DNA of 38,617 nucleotides from NCBI GenBank assembly GCA_902774995.1, contig CACYKR010000009.1, positions 1,489-40,105 on the forward strand, in the 5' to 3' direction. Positions within the stretch are counted from its first letter, which is position 1. Each line of letters starts with the position of its first letter. Below the pieces are notes generated by a model. It was not told where the DNA came from. It ran no database searches and saw only the letters and a list, made by a program, of their open reading frames with translations. The DNA comes from an uncultured Bacteroidales bacterium. GTDB lineage: Bacteria; Bacteroidota; Bacteroidia; Bacteroidales; Paludibacteraceae. Position numbers and translations under genes: made by a program. Positions 22,143 to 30,836 of this stretch are shown here, piece by piece.

Positions 22143-25100
22143 TTAGAAATTAGCATTCAGACCAAAGGTAAACGTACGGCTCTGCGGGTAGTTTCCGTAA
22201 TCCACACCGCTGCCCACCTCCGGGTCATAGCCTTTGTAGGCCGTGATGGTGAAGAGGTTGGAAGCAGTAGCGTAGAAACGCAGACGGCTGCAGTGGAATT
22301 TCTGCGTTATATGTTTCGGCAGGGTATAACCGATCTGCAGGTTCTTCAGACGCAGGTACGTACCGTCCTCTATGAAACGGCTGGAGTTCTCCGTATTCGT
22401 CGGGGAGCCCAGCGGGTTAGGAATCGTACCGTTGCGGTTCTCCAGCTCAAACGGATTGATACCGGCATTGATCATGGCCCCCTGTACCGCCGGGGTGTAG
22501 CCTACCCATACATCGTCCTTCATGTAATCGGCCAGGGCATAACCGTCCCCTGCGCCCTCCAGCATCTGGCGTTGCGCGTTGTAGATCTTGTTGCCCGCTA
22601 CGCCTTGGAAGAACAGCTGGATATCTACGCCGTAGAAATCGGCGCCGAGGTTGAGACCGAAGCTTACTTTCGGGAACGGGTTACCCAGTACCATCTTGTC
22701 ATCTTCGTCCAGTTTGCCGTCTCCGTTCACATCTTCGTAACGGGCGTCACCGGCATGCACGCCGATGGTGGATGCGTCAAACTGATAGAGTTGCTTCAGA
22801 GCCTCTTCATCGCTCTGATAGATACCCTCGTACCGGTATCCCCAGAAGGAGTTCAGCGCCAGTCCCTCGTAGGTCTTCGTGCGGTCGCCCCAGAGCGGAG
22901 AACCGCCGTTCACCTTGGTCAGTTCGTTATGCAGGTACGACACGTTTGCGGAGATGTTATAGTGCACCTTGCCGACGGTGTTGTCGTGGCTCAACGTGAT
23001 CTCCACACCCTCGTTGCGGATGTTACCTACGTTTTTCACCAGCGCGCCGCGGTTGCCTACGTGCGCCGGAGCGTTGACATACAGCAACGCGTCTTTGGTA
23101 TCACGGCGGAAATAATCAACCGTACCGGCCAGCTTGCCGTTCCAGAAGCTGAAGTCGATACCGGCATCCCATTGCTGGTTGGTCTCCCACTTACCGCCCT
23201 CGTCGACCAGCGTCAGCACGGCGGCTCCGTCGGTGGCGGTTGCCGGGTCGGCGTTCTGGTTAGGACCGAAAGGATAGCTCACAAACACATCCTTGGTGGA
23301 GAACATCGTCATCTGGAAGGAGTTGGAGCCGATGCCGTCGTTACCTACCTCGCCGAAGCCGGCGCGGAACTTGATGTTATCCAGCCAGTCCAGGTTCTTG
23401 TCCCGCATGAACGGCTCTTCGCTCAAACGCCATGCTACGGCTACGGAGGGGAAGAAGCCCCAGGGGTTCTTGGTGAACTTGGATGAAGCGTCGGCACGGA
23501 AGTTGGCGGTAATCATATAACGGCTGTCGTAGTTATAGAACGCGCGTCCGAGGAACGACAACCGGCGGGTTCGCGCTACGCCGTCGCCGGCGAACGTCTG
23601 TTTCTGGGTCGCACGGCTCAAATACCAGTTGCTCTCTACCGGATTGAGGATGGCGGCGCCCGAACCGCCTATGTTATAGTAGTTGTACTCCGACCATGTC
23701 TGTCCGGCCATGACGCTGAAGTTATGCTTGCCTATCTGGCGGGCGTAGGTGACGGTGGTCTCCTCCAGGAGTGTCAGACTCCGCTCCATGCGCGAACTGA
23801 TGGTATTCAGGTCCGAAGCGTTGTAACTCGTATAGATATTCGGATAGCCGAAGTTACGCTCGCGTACTACGCCGTAGTCCGCCGAGATGGACGATTTGAT
23901 AGTCAGTCCCTTCACCGGTGTGATCTCCAGGAACACATCGCCGATAGCGCGCTCGCTGCGTTTGTTGGGTTCGTAGTTATAGGCCATCTGGTAAGGGTTG
24001 GTGACGTTCTTGAAGTTCGAGCCGGCCGAGTAGTAACCGCTGATATCCTTGCCGTCCTTGTTCACGCTGCCCTGCGGATAATAGACCGGGTCCCACGGAG
24101 CCATGGCGAGTGCGCCGGAGATGATTGACGCACCTGCGGAGGAACTGTTGTTCATCGCGTTGCGGCCGTGGGAGGTCATCAGCGAGAAATGCTCGCCTAT
24201 CTTCAGCCATTTGCGGACCTGCAGGTCGGTATTGAGACGGAGCGTGAAGCGGTTGTAGTTACTGCCGATGATCGTACCGTTCTGGCCGAAATACGAGGCC
24301 GAGAGGGCATAGTGGCCTTTCTCGCCGCCGCCGTCGATAGAGAGGTTGTAGTTGTGCATGAAAGCGTTTTTCACGAACACCTCGTCCTGCCAGTCGGTCT
24401 CCTGGTTGGCATAATCGAAATTGACCGGATAGTACTCGCTGATCTTCATGATATCGGCGTTACCGAGTTTGTACATGTTCAGCCACGGGCGGAAGCCGTT
24501 CTGGTGATAATAGGCTATCTCCTCGGCGCCGTTACGCATGGCACCTATGCGGAGCTCCGTCTCGGCGAAATCGCTGCTCTTGAGTACGTCCATCTTCTTC
24601 CACCGGTTCTGGAATCCCCAGTAGGCGTCGAAACTGATGTTGATCTTGCCCTCTCCGCCGGATTTGGTGGTGATGAGGATGACACCGTTGGCGCCGCGGC
24701 TACCGTAGATGGCGGTAGCGGAAGCGTCCTTGAGGATCTCCATGGACTGGATGTCGCTCGGAGAGAGCCATTTGATATCGCCGGTGATGACTCCGTCAAC
24801 GACATATAACGGGTCGTTACCGCCGATGGCGGAACCTATACCACGGATACGGATGGTAGCGGCCTCGCCCGGCTGGCCGGAACCCGAGGTGACTGTCACA
24901 CCGGCGGCACGGCCTTGCAGTGCCTGGTCCAGGCCGGAGACAGGCGCTTTGAGCAGCTGGTCAGCGCTAACAGAAGTTACAGCACCCGTGAGGTCGGATT
25001 TCTTCATCGTACCGTAACCGATGGCTACGACCTCCTCCAGCATCACGTTGTCCGCTACGAGGGTCACGCGCAGCGGACCGGCGTTGGTGACCTTCACTTC

Positions 25101-25337
25101 CTGCGGCTTATAGCCCAGGAACGACACTACCAGCACGTCCCCGGCCTTCGCCTGCAGTTCAAAATTGCCGTCAAAATCCGTGACCGTTCCCGTCGTGGTG
25201 CCTTTGACCACCACGTTCGCTCCGATCACCGGATCGGGCTCGTCCTGAGCCCCTACCACACCTTTCACGGTGAAGCTCTGAGCCCAAAGGCCCAGCGCCG
25301 TCACCATCAGAAGGGATAATATTCCTATTCGTTTCAT
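22143..25337 (-). CDS. susC: SusC/RagA-family TonB-dependent outer-membrane transporter
   Basis: This 1064-residue protein imports oligosaccharides across the outer membrane with energy from TonB. After the signal peptide (ending GLWAQ) there is a carboxypeptidase-D-like regulatory domain (GVVGAQDEPDPVIGANV, residues about 25-105). The plug follows, with the family segments EEVVAIGYGTMKKSDLTGAV, LQGRAAGVTVTSGSGQPGEA and DPLYVVDGVI, and then the 22-strand barrel ending SRTFTFGLNANF. Length matches the family. The ATG lies 3 bp after the stop of the first PUL gene, so SusC is the second gene of the operon rather than the first. Substrate is inferred as a beta-1,3-gluco-oligosaccharide from the operon's enzymes. 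Confidence 0.96.
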   Translation of the reverse strand: MKRIGILSLLMVTALGLWAQSFTVKGVVGAQDEPDPVIGANVVVKGTTTGTVTDFDGNFELQAKAGDVLVVSFLGYKPQEVKVTNAGPLRVTLVADNVMLEEVVAIGYGTMKKSDLTGAVTSVSADQLLKAPVSGLDQALQGRAAGVTVTSGSGQPGEAATIRIRGIGSAIGGNDPLYVVDGVITGDIKWLSPSDIQSMEILKDASATAIYGSRGANGVILITTKSGGEGKINISFDAYWGFQNRWKKMDVLKSSDFAETELRIGAMRNGAEEIAYYHQNGFRPWLNMYKLGNADIMKISEYYPVNFDYANQETDWQDEVFVKNAFMHNYNLSIDGGGEKGHYALSASYFGQNGTIIGSNYNRFTLRLNTDLQVRKWLKIGEHFSLMTSHGRNAMNNSSSAGASIISGALAMAPWDPVYYPQGSVNKDGKDISGYYSAGSNFKNVTNPYQMAYNYEPNKRSERAIGDVFLEITPVKGLTIKSSISADYGVVRERNFGYPNIYTSYNASDLNTISSRMERSLTLLEETTVTYARQIGKHNFSVMAGQTWSEYNYYNIGGSGAAILNPVESNWYLSRATQKQTFAGDGVARTRRLSFLGRAFYNYDSRYMITANFRADASSKFTKNPWGFFPSVAVAWRLSEEPFMRDKNLDWLDNIKFRAGFGEVGNDGIGSNSFQMTMFSTKDVFVSYPFGPNQNADPATATDGAAVLTLVDEGGKWETNQQWDAGIDFSFWNGKLAGTVDYFRRDTKDALLYVNAPAHVGNRGALVKNVGNIRNEGVEITLSHDNTVGKVHYNISANVSYLHNELTKVNGGSPLWGDRTKTYEGLALNSFWGYRYEGIYQSDEEALKQLYQFDASTIGVHAGDARYEDVNGDGKLDEDDKMVLGNPFPKVSFGLNLGADFYGVDIQLFFQGVAGNKIYNAQRQMLEGAGDGYALADYMKDDVWVGYTPAVQGAMINAGINPFELENRNGTIPNPLGSPTNTENSSRFIEDGTYLRLKNLQIGYTLPKHITQKFHCSRLRFYATASNLFTITAYKGYDPEVGSGVDYGNYPQSRTFTFGLNANF

Positions 25338-25340
25338 AGC

Positions 25341-28300
25341 TTATCGGATGATTTGTCCGGTTACTGTATAGCGTACATTGCCGCGCTCGATGAGGAGCAT
25401 GCCGTTGCGAAGTATCTTGGTTGCCTGTACGTGGTCTCCCTGTACATTCTCCACGCCGCTGCCACCTTCAGCCTTGTAGAAATAAACATTATCTACAAAC
25501 AGGTCGCCGGCTGCCGGAACTGCATTGAAGAACTTCATCTGGAAGATGTTGCTCCATTCGATTCCGTTTGTCGCATAAGCGCTCAGAGGAACATCTACCG
25601 AGTTCCATGCATCCTTTGTCAGCTCGATTATATAAACACCCTCGTGACCCGGGCTGATTGGAGTAACAGAAATCTTGTCCAGGGTGGCACTATAGAAATC
25701 TACGTGCAGATACTCCATATCGGTAGCATCAACTGCCGGAGTAAGTTCCCACCCCAGGTAGTTCATATTGCTGAAATACTGTACATGGTCGCCTGCAGCC
25801 AGTTCACCGGATGCCACTTGTGTAGTCTGTCCCCAGCCGCCGATATTGATAGCCGGCATGCCTTGCAATGCGTCGCAGAAGACCGCTACAGCCTCTTTGC
25901 CCGTGAAATCCGGAGCGGGAGCGGGCGCGGGAGCGGCCTGTGTCTTAGCAGAGACGGTGACAGCTTCGGCAGCATTGCCCTTCTCGTCCTTGGCTACAAC
26001 GGAGAAGGTATATTCAGTATCCGGCAACAGATCCGGAACCACCACGTTGACCTTCGCGCCGGCAGCACCTGCACCGGTAGCTACCTCTGTCTCGCCGTTC
26101 TTCACGGAGAAGTTCACAACGCCCATGTTGTCGTCAGCACTGAGCGCGAGCGTTACGCTGAAGTAACCGGCTTGCGTCATCTCGCCCTTCACGTTCTTCG
26201 GAGCCTCGTTGTCCTCCAATGCGGTGGCGCGATAGAAGTATGCGTTGCCTACCCAGAACGTCAGGTTAGCCGCATTGTCAATCTTCACTTGATAAACGTT
26301 GCTCCAGTTGGTTGCCTTGGCGAACTCACCCTCGTTGAGCGCCAAATCAATGCTATTCCACTGCTGGCCTTTCAGGCTAACAAACTCACCGTATTCAGTT
26401 TCGTTGCCATTATCGGCTGCATTGCGGCAGATAGGCACGATACGGAGCGAAGCGTCCTTTTCAATCCAGATGTCGTAGTGCAGTTTCTCCATCGTCATGA
26501 CGTTGAGCGAGAAACCGTCCGTACCGAAATAGCCGGTAGCGGGAACGGCGTATTTCTTACCGTACTCCTCTTGTGCGTAGGCGGTACCCGAGCCCCAGTC
26601 CTGGAAATTGCAATCGGCCTCATAAGTCGGGCTGTAGATAGCCTTTACCTGTGCTGCCGGCCATTCCGGAGCAGGAGCGGCTGCCTGCGGAGCGGTATAA
26701 TAAGCATCCGTTGTAACCTGAACTTGGATAGTATTCGATTCGTTCAATGCGGCATCCAGCGCACTGATTGCGAAATTATAAGTCGTACCGCCCTCAAGAC
26801 CATCAATCGTGATCTTGCCCTCTACCGGAGTTATCTTGCGGTCAATAGAATGCGCACCCTCAACAACATGGTATTTGGTAACACCGTTATTATCCGTTGC
26901 AGCTACTGCAATCACAACCGACGTACCGGTCTTGCTGTCCAATTCCGCACTAACCAATACCGGTGCTTCATCATCGTCCGTTGCTACATATTCCGTTCCG
27001 AAAATACGAACCTCTTTCAGACGCAAGAAATTGGCGGTCTTTTCCAGCGAACGAAGACGAACATAACGGCCTGCTGCATTCACTACATTGAACTGCTCGC
27101 TGTTATTACCGGCCGCAACATCGTTCAGTACGGTCTCCCATGCCTCATCATCAGCTTTGTTGCTATCCGACGGAGCATCGTCACGAACCTGAAGAATATA
27201 CTTCTTCGATGCCGGATCTCCCCAAACTACATCGATAGCAAACAAGGTGTATTTATCGCCTAAGTCAACGTACCACCACTCTTCGGTAGCCGGACGGTCA
27301 GCATAAGTAACCCAAGCCGTATTCGTATCACCATCATTAGCCTTGTCAAAGCTCTCTGCCGGGTTGTTGTCATAATAACCACCCTCGCAAGGCTTATTCA
27401 ATGCCAGATTGGCACTCGGTACACAATATACCTCCATCTCCTTGGTGATCTCACCGCTTTGTGCAGTTACCGTCACTACGCCCGGCTGCGCTAAAGTAAG
27501 CACGCCCGCGCTAATCGTACCTGCGGATGCGGGCGATATAGATAAGGTAATGTCGGCATCAATATTTTGGTTCAACTGATCCTTACCTTGTGCAGTCAGC
27601 GTAATCGTCTCCCCCACTTGTGCATAGACAGCCGAAGCACTCAGTACAATCTTCGTCAACTCCGGAGTAATCTTACAAACACCACCGTAAGTATATTCGA
27701 ATTGCAGCGTCGGCCATGCATTGCCTTCCATACTCGTTGCGTACTCGATAATGGCGTTCACATGGATCTTAGTGCCAAAGACAGGAGCTACTACACCCGC
27801 TTTCGGAGTCAAAGTAACCTTGTTGCCTGCACACGAATGATCGAAATAAGTAGATGCCGGTTCGTTGGTGTCGCCCACAGTGAACTTATCAATGGAAATA
27901 CCATTGCCACGGAAATGGGTAGCTGCATCATTGCCTCCGAGAGCCTCGCTGATAGTAATAACGACTGAACCATCGGCCTTGGTCTCCCATGTAAAAGCAG
28001 CCGTCGTATTACCGCTACTCATTACTTCGCCGCAATACTCCGAATTAATGTCGCTGTCCAGTTCACCCGTCTCGCCTTTGTCATTATAGACATTCAGACC
28101 AAAACGAACCGTCTCACCGTTCTTAATCAAAATCTCGGTGTTTTTAGCCGTCAGAGCAGACAGATAGAATACCGCTCCCGCGCCATCCTGTTTGTACTGA
28201 GCTCCGTTAGCCACCAATACACCGTTAAAATAAACGGCATTGAATGCGGCATCAGCGAAAGTCACATAAATACCGATTTCAGTGGCAAAACCCGGCTTCT

Positions 28301-28469
28301 GGATGTTTACCACATCTGTCGGTGTGGCTACTCCTTCTACCTCACTCCACTTGAACTGATTCGCATAAGCGGCATCAGTGGTTCCGATCCATGCTCCCGG
28401 AGCAGTGGTGTAAGCAAAACTCATGATACTTGCGCTTAGAAAAGCGACTAAGAAGTAAATCTTTTTCAT
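25341..28469 (-). CDS. Large secreted multi-module glycan-binding protein, first gene of the PUL
   Basis: This 1042-residue protein has no visible catalytic site. ATG 28469 opens a signal-peptidase-I leader (MKKIYFLVAFLSASIMSFAY). In order: a domain of about 110 residues; an unrecognised domain, called DX here, about residues 140-265 (DINSEYCGE to EYTYGGVC); a Big-like segment; a discoidin/F5-8C module near 355-480 (NLALNKPCEGGYYDN); a fibronectin-III-like domain; a sandwich module about 610-760 ending GNAYFYRA; a second fibronectin-like domain; an Ala/Pro linker; a second copy of the sandwich module about 865-1010 ending VDNVYFYKA; and a tail TKILRNGMLLIERGNVRYTV. Two of these modules resemble the C-terminal domain of the surface binding lipoprotein. 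The arrangement suggests a glucan-capturing scaffold exported through the tail. The promoter lies just upstream. Confidence 0.8.
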   Translation of the reverse strand: MKKIYFLVAFLSASIMSFAYTTAPGAWIGTTDAAYANQFKWSEVEGVATPTDVVNIQKPGFATEIGIYVTFADAAFNAVYFNGVLVANGAQYKQDGAGAVFYLSALTAKNTEILIKNGETVRFGLNVYNDKGETGELDSDINSEYCGEVMSSGNTTAAFTWETKADGSVVITISEALGGNDAATHFRGNGISIDKFTVGDTNEPASTYFDHSCAGNKVTLTPKAGVVAPVFGTKIHVNAIIEYATSMEGNAWPTLQFEYTYGGVCKITPELTKIVLSASAVYAQVGETITLTAQGKDQLNQNIDADITLSISPASAGTISAGVLTLAQPGVVTVTAQSGEITKEMEVYCVPSANLALNKPCEGGYYDNNPAESFDKANDGDTNTAWVTYADRPATEEWWYVDLGDKYTLFAIDVVWGDPASKKYILQVRDDAPSDSNKADDEAWETVLNDVAAGNNSEQFNVVNAAGRYVRLRSLEKTANFLRLKEVRIFGTEYVATDDDEAPVLVSAELDSKTGTSVVIAVAATDNNGVTKYHVVEGAHSIDRKITPVEGKITIDGLEGGTTYNFAISALDAALNESNTIQVQVTTDAYYTAPQAAAPAPEWPAAQVKAIYSPTYEADCNFQDWGSGTAYAQEEYGKKYAVPATGYFGTDGFSLNVMTMEKLHYDIWIEKDASLRIVPICRNAADNGNETEYGEFVSLKGQQWNSIDLALNEGEFAKATNWSNVYQVKIDNAANLTFWVGNAYFYRATALEDNEAPKNVKGEMTQAGYFSVTLALSADDNMGVVNFSVKNGETEVATGAGAAGAKVNVVVPDLLPDTEYTFSVVAKDEKGNAAEAVTVSAKTQAAPAPAPAPDFTGKEAVAVFCDALQGMPAINIGGWGQTTQVASGELAAGDHVQYFSNMNYLGWELTPAVDATDMEYLHVDFYSATLDKISVTPISPGHEGVYIIELTKDAWNSVDVPLSAYATNGIEWSNIFQMKFFNAVPAAGDLFVDNVYFYKAEGGSGVENVQGDHVQATKILRNGMLLIERGNVRYTVTGQIIR
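25422..25448 (-). repeat. GTACAAAGGGAC-family repeat in the first PUL protein (diverged)
   Basis: The minus strand reads AATGTACAGGGAGACCACGT followed by ACAGGCAAC, encoding NVQGDHVQATK immediately before the C-terminal tail. Position and reading frame match the copy in the pectate lyase. Confidence 0.6.
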
Positions 28470-28550
28470 GGTCTTAATTTTAGTTATTATTGGTTGTTTA
28501 ATAAATGATATCGTACCCGGTATCGTTCGGTTAACTTTGTTAAACCGCTG

Positions 28551-28582
28551 CAAAGTTACTGCTTTTTTCGCATATAGACAAG
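28551..28582 (-). promoter_or_regulatory. Bacteroidetes-type promoter of the PUL operon
   Basis: On the minus strand CTTG (28582-28579) is followed after exactly 20 nt by TAACTTTG (28558-28551), matching TTTG-N19-21-TAnnTTTG with one mismatch. Transcription would start near 28545, giving a leader of about 75 nt. This is the only gap of more than 60 bp on the minus strand, so it is the best candidate for the start of the whole 14-gene transcript. Confidence 0.7.
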
Positions 28583-28590
28583 TATTTCCG

Positions 28591-28606
28591 TATGTTGCGC
28601 AACATA
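28591..28606. promoter_or_regulatory. Perfect 16-bp palindrome upstream of the PUL promoter (candidate operator)
   Basis: TATGTTGCGCAACATA is an exact palindrome centred about 53 bp upstream of the inferred transcription start and 9 bp upstream of the -33 box. This is a normal place for a dimeric activator. It is flanked by TTTCCGTA (28585-28592) and TACGGAAA (28611-28618), which extend the dyad symmetry with a slight offset. The regulator is not encoded in this window. Confidence 0.65.
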
Positions 28607-28607
28607 A

Positions 28608-28625
28608 AAGTACGGAAAGTACGGA
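28608..28625. promoter_or_regulatory. Tandem 9-bp direct repeat AAGTACGGA
   Basis: Two exact copies of AAGTACGGA stand side by side (28608-28616 and 28617-28625) just upstream of the palindrome. A related AAGTACGTA follows at 28673-28681. Closely spaced direct repeats are typical binding sites of AraC-type domains such as those in hybrid two-component regulators of PULs. This is motif reasoning only. Confidence 0.5.
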
Positions 28626-28688
28626 AAATACATTTGGTTTTCAGCACTTTACGTCTCTCTGCCTCTCAAAAAAAGTACGTATAAAGTC

Positions 28689-29471
28689 TTAGTAAAGCAG
28701 GCACCTGCAGGGGTACTTTTTCCGCTGCACACGGTATAGATACTGTATTTTCAGCCCCGCCCTGACCGTTCCGGTACGGATGCCGTATTCCGCATAGAGG
28801 GAGATCCTCACCGTCTGACGGCGTGAAGCACGGAACCGCCACCCGGCCTCTATCATGGGTATGATGTCCACGGCCGGCATCTCTACGGAGAGGGGCGAGG
28901 AGAAGTGCTGCCGCCCCGCCGGGACAAGCGGATGGTCATTGAAATCGTCGTAGAAAGCCTCATAGGCTATTGCATCGCTTCGGGTGGTGGTGGAGGTTGC
29001 GGCGTGATAAACAGGCAGCGCCGTCGCTACGCCCGTCCGGAAATGAAAGGCGCCGAACTGCCCCCCGGCCGTCAGGGGTATCCGTACCGTCAGTTTCTGC
29101 ATACGCATGCGCTGCTCAGCGGTGCGGTACAGCGTATAGAGGTTGTCGTAAGGCCGGAGGGGGGATACACTGCCGTCATCCATGTGATACAACACCTCCT
29201 GCTCTTTCCGCTGTGCGTAGAGGGCGCTGTAGTCCGCCTCCAGGCCTACGGAGAACAGGAAACGGCGATGCTCCAGTTCATAAGCTATCCCTATTCCGGC
29301 CGCCGGACCGAAACTCTGTCCGGTGCCGGCTATCCCCGTCCATCGTCCGGAAGCCGTTTCCATACCGGCCTGCGCATGAACACCCACGCCGTGCCACGAG
29401 GATGCAGGAGAAGCGCAAACAGCCCCTCCTGCCACCAGTAGCACAGCCATCACCAGGCGTATCTTATTCAT
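28689..29471 (-). CDS. Small outer-membrane beta-barrel protein
   Basis: This 260-residue protein starts at ATG 29471, which gives a clean signal peptide (MNKIRLVMAVLLVAGGAVCA). The rest alternates polar and hydrophobic residues in strand-like runs such as FLFSVGLEADYSALYAQ, LTVRIPLTAGGQFGAFHF and VRISLYAEYGIRTGTVRA, as expected of an eight-stranded outer-membrane barrel (OmpA-N/PorT type). It resembles the barrel half of the upstream OmpA-family protein, including long extracellular-type loops with YEAFYDDFNDHP. It is the last gene of the surface-protein operon, 18 bp after its neighbour. Function is unknown; an accessory role in exporting or anchoring the large surface proteins is a guess by analogy with barrel partners of type IX adhesins. 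Confidence 0.7.
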   Translation of the reverse strand: MNKIRLVMAVLLVAGGAVCASPASSWHGVGVHAQAGMETASGRWTGIAGTGQSFGPAAGIGIAYELEHRRFLFSVGLEADYSALYAQRKEQEVLYHMDDGSVSPLRPYDNLYTLYRTAEQRMRMQKLTVRIPLTAGGQFGAFHFRTGVATALPVYHAATSTTTRSDAIAYEAFYDDFNDHPLVPAGRQHFSSPLSVEMPAVDIIPMIEAGWRFRASRRQTVRISLYAEYGIRTGTVRAGLKIQYLYRVQRKKYPCRCLLY

Positions 29472-29489
29472 GCGGCGTGAACTCACTTG

Positions 29490-30836
29490 TTATGGATTGA
29501 TAATGGTAAACTCCACCCGTCTGTTGCGCTGACGGCCGTCATCCGTATCGTTCGTATCTACCGGTTCACGCGAACCGTGGCCTTCTGTCCGTATCCGCTC
29601 CGGTGCTATGCCGTGCTCCGTCAGATAGCGTTTCACCGCCTCCGCGCGCTGACGGGACAGCCGGTCGTTGAAAGCATCCGTACCTACATTATCGGTATGC
29701 CCCACGATGAGGATATGGGTATCCGGATGGCTCTGCATCATCTCCAACAGCGTCTCCAGTTGCCGGGCCGATGCCTCTATGATTGTAGCCGTACGGAACT
29801 CAAAGAGCAGGTTCTGCAGGACGACAGCCTCGTCTTTCCGGATGACGATATCGCCGAAACGGATGGTGTCGGGCTCTACCGCGGGCACCTCTTCTTTCAC
29901 CTCAGGCAGAGGAACAGGTTTCGGCTTCGGTTTCTGCACTGGTTTCTGATGACTTGCGGAGGTAGCATGTGCCTGTTTCCCGGCCGGCGGCTCTTTGTCC
30001 ACGGAGAAGAGACAGGCAAACCGTACGCCTACCAGGAAATTATGGACCTTCCCGTCCGCCATCAGGTCGGAGCCGAAGAAGGAATGCACCTGTATGTCAT
30101 CCGGCCGGCTCATGGCTGAAAGGTCCAGCAGCGGGCGGTCCGTTGCCGTATGGTTCATGTTCAGCGCGTTACACTCGCCGAAGAGCGAGAGACGCATATG
30201 TTCGTTCAGGTACCGCCCTATCTCCACCGAGGGGGCTATATTGACTCCCCACCGTAACGGCGATTTGCCACCTACGGCATACGCTCCGGTATAATGCCCC
30301 CGGTCCACCTCTTCGGCGAATACCGGGTCGGAGAAAGAGACGCGGCACGCTGCCCGGGTGTTTGCCCGGCCGTACACGCCGAACCCGATACGCACACCGG
30401 CGGTCACGAACCATTTCTCTGCGAAACGGTAACCGGCCATCAACGGCACATTGGCCAGCAGGGCGTGGTTTCTTTCCTCATACGAGGAGAAGTCATAATG
30501 GTAGTACAGGGGCGAGGAGGCCGGCGTATAGAGGAACTCCGCATCCACCCGGAAGGGATCACGGGCTCTGCTGACGGACATGATATACTGCATCTCCACG
30601 CCCGTATAGAGGATCCAGTTCCGTTTGTCGTACTCGAAGCCCACACCTATCTCGGCACCGGGACCGCCTACCGCCTTCCATCCGGACACAGTATGACACA
30701 GGGAGCCGTAACCGGCACCACCCCAGACGATGATATTCCGTTTATAGTCCTTGGGGGGCGTCTTCTTGCTTGGTGCTCCCCAAACGGCTGCCGCTGCCAG
30801 CAGTGCCGTCACTGCGATGAAAATTCTTCTGTTCAT
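29490..30836 (-). CDS. OmpA-family protein: beta-barrel plus peptidoglycan-binding domain
   Basis: This 448-residue outer-membrane protein has a signal peptide (ending AVWGAPS) and a barrel region of about 260 residues with strand-like runs (NWILYTGVEMQYIMSV, HNFLVGVRFACLF). A Lys/Pro linker follows (QKPVQKPKPKPVPLPEVKEE). The C-terminal OmpA domain (about residues 330-448) contains LLFEFRTATI, ILIVGHTDNVGTDAFNDRLS and RIRTEGHGSREPV and ends RRVEFTIINP; the Asp and Arg that contact peptidoglycan (HTDN, LSRQRAEAV) are present. It should tie the outer membrane to the cell wall and may anchor the neighbouring surface proteins. Its start overlaps the upstream stop by 4 bp. Confidence 0.9.
   Translation of the reverse strand: MNRRIFIAVTALLAAAAVWGAPSKKTPPKDYKRNIIVWGGAGYGSLCHTVSGWKAVGGPGAEIGVGFEYDKRNWILYTGVEMQYIMSVSRARDPFRVDAEFLYTPASSPLYYHYDFSSYEERNHALLANVPLMAGYRFAEKWFVTAGVRIGFGVYGRANTRAACRVSFSDPVFAEEVDRGHYTGAYAVGGKSPLRWGVNIAPSVEIGRYLNEHMRLSLFGECNALNMNHTATDRPLLDLSAMSRPDDIQVHSFFGSDLMADGKVHNFLVGVRFACLFSVDKEPPAGKQAHATSASHQKPVQKPKPKPVPLPEVKEEVPAVEPDTIRFGDIVIRKDEAVVLQNLLFEFRTATIIEASARQLETLLEMMQSHPDTHILIVGHTDNVGTDAFNDRLSRQRAEAVKRYLTEHGIAPERIRTEGHGSREPVDTNDTDDGRQRNRRVEFTIINP

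Noticed and set aside
22116..23486. A 456-codon open frame on the plus strand opposite SusC
   Set aside because: It is an antisense shadow of a certain SusC gene, with no independent evidence.
25353..27263. A 636-codon open frame on the plus strand opposite the first PUL gene
   Set aside because: It has no signal peptide, domain or start context, its composition is that of an antisense shadow, and the minus-strand frame contains clear modules.
28646..28687. Inverted ACTTTA-CGT / ACG-TA-TAAAGT arms downstream of the barrel gene as a terminator
   Set aside because: The stem is short with a bulge, the loop is about 22 nt, and no U run follows the second arm on the minus strand. The T run lies inside the loop.
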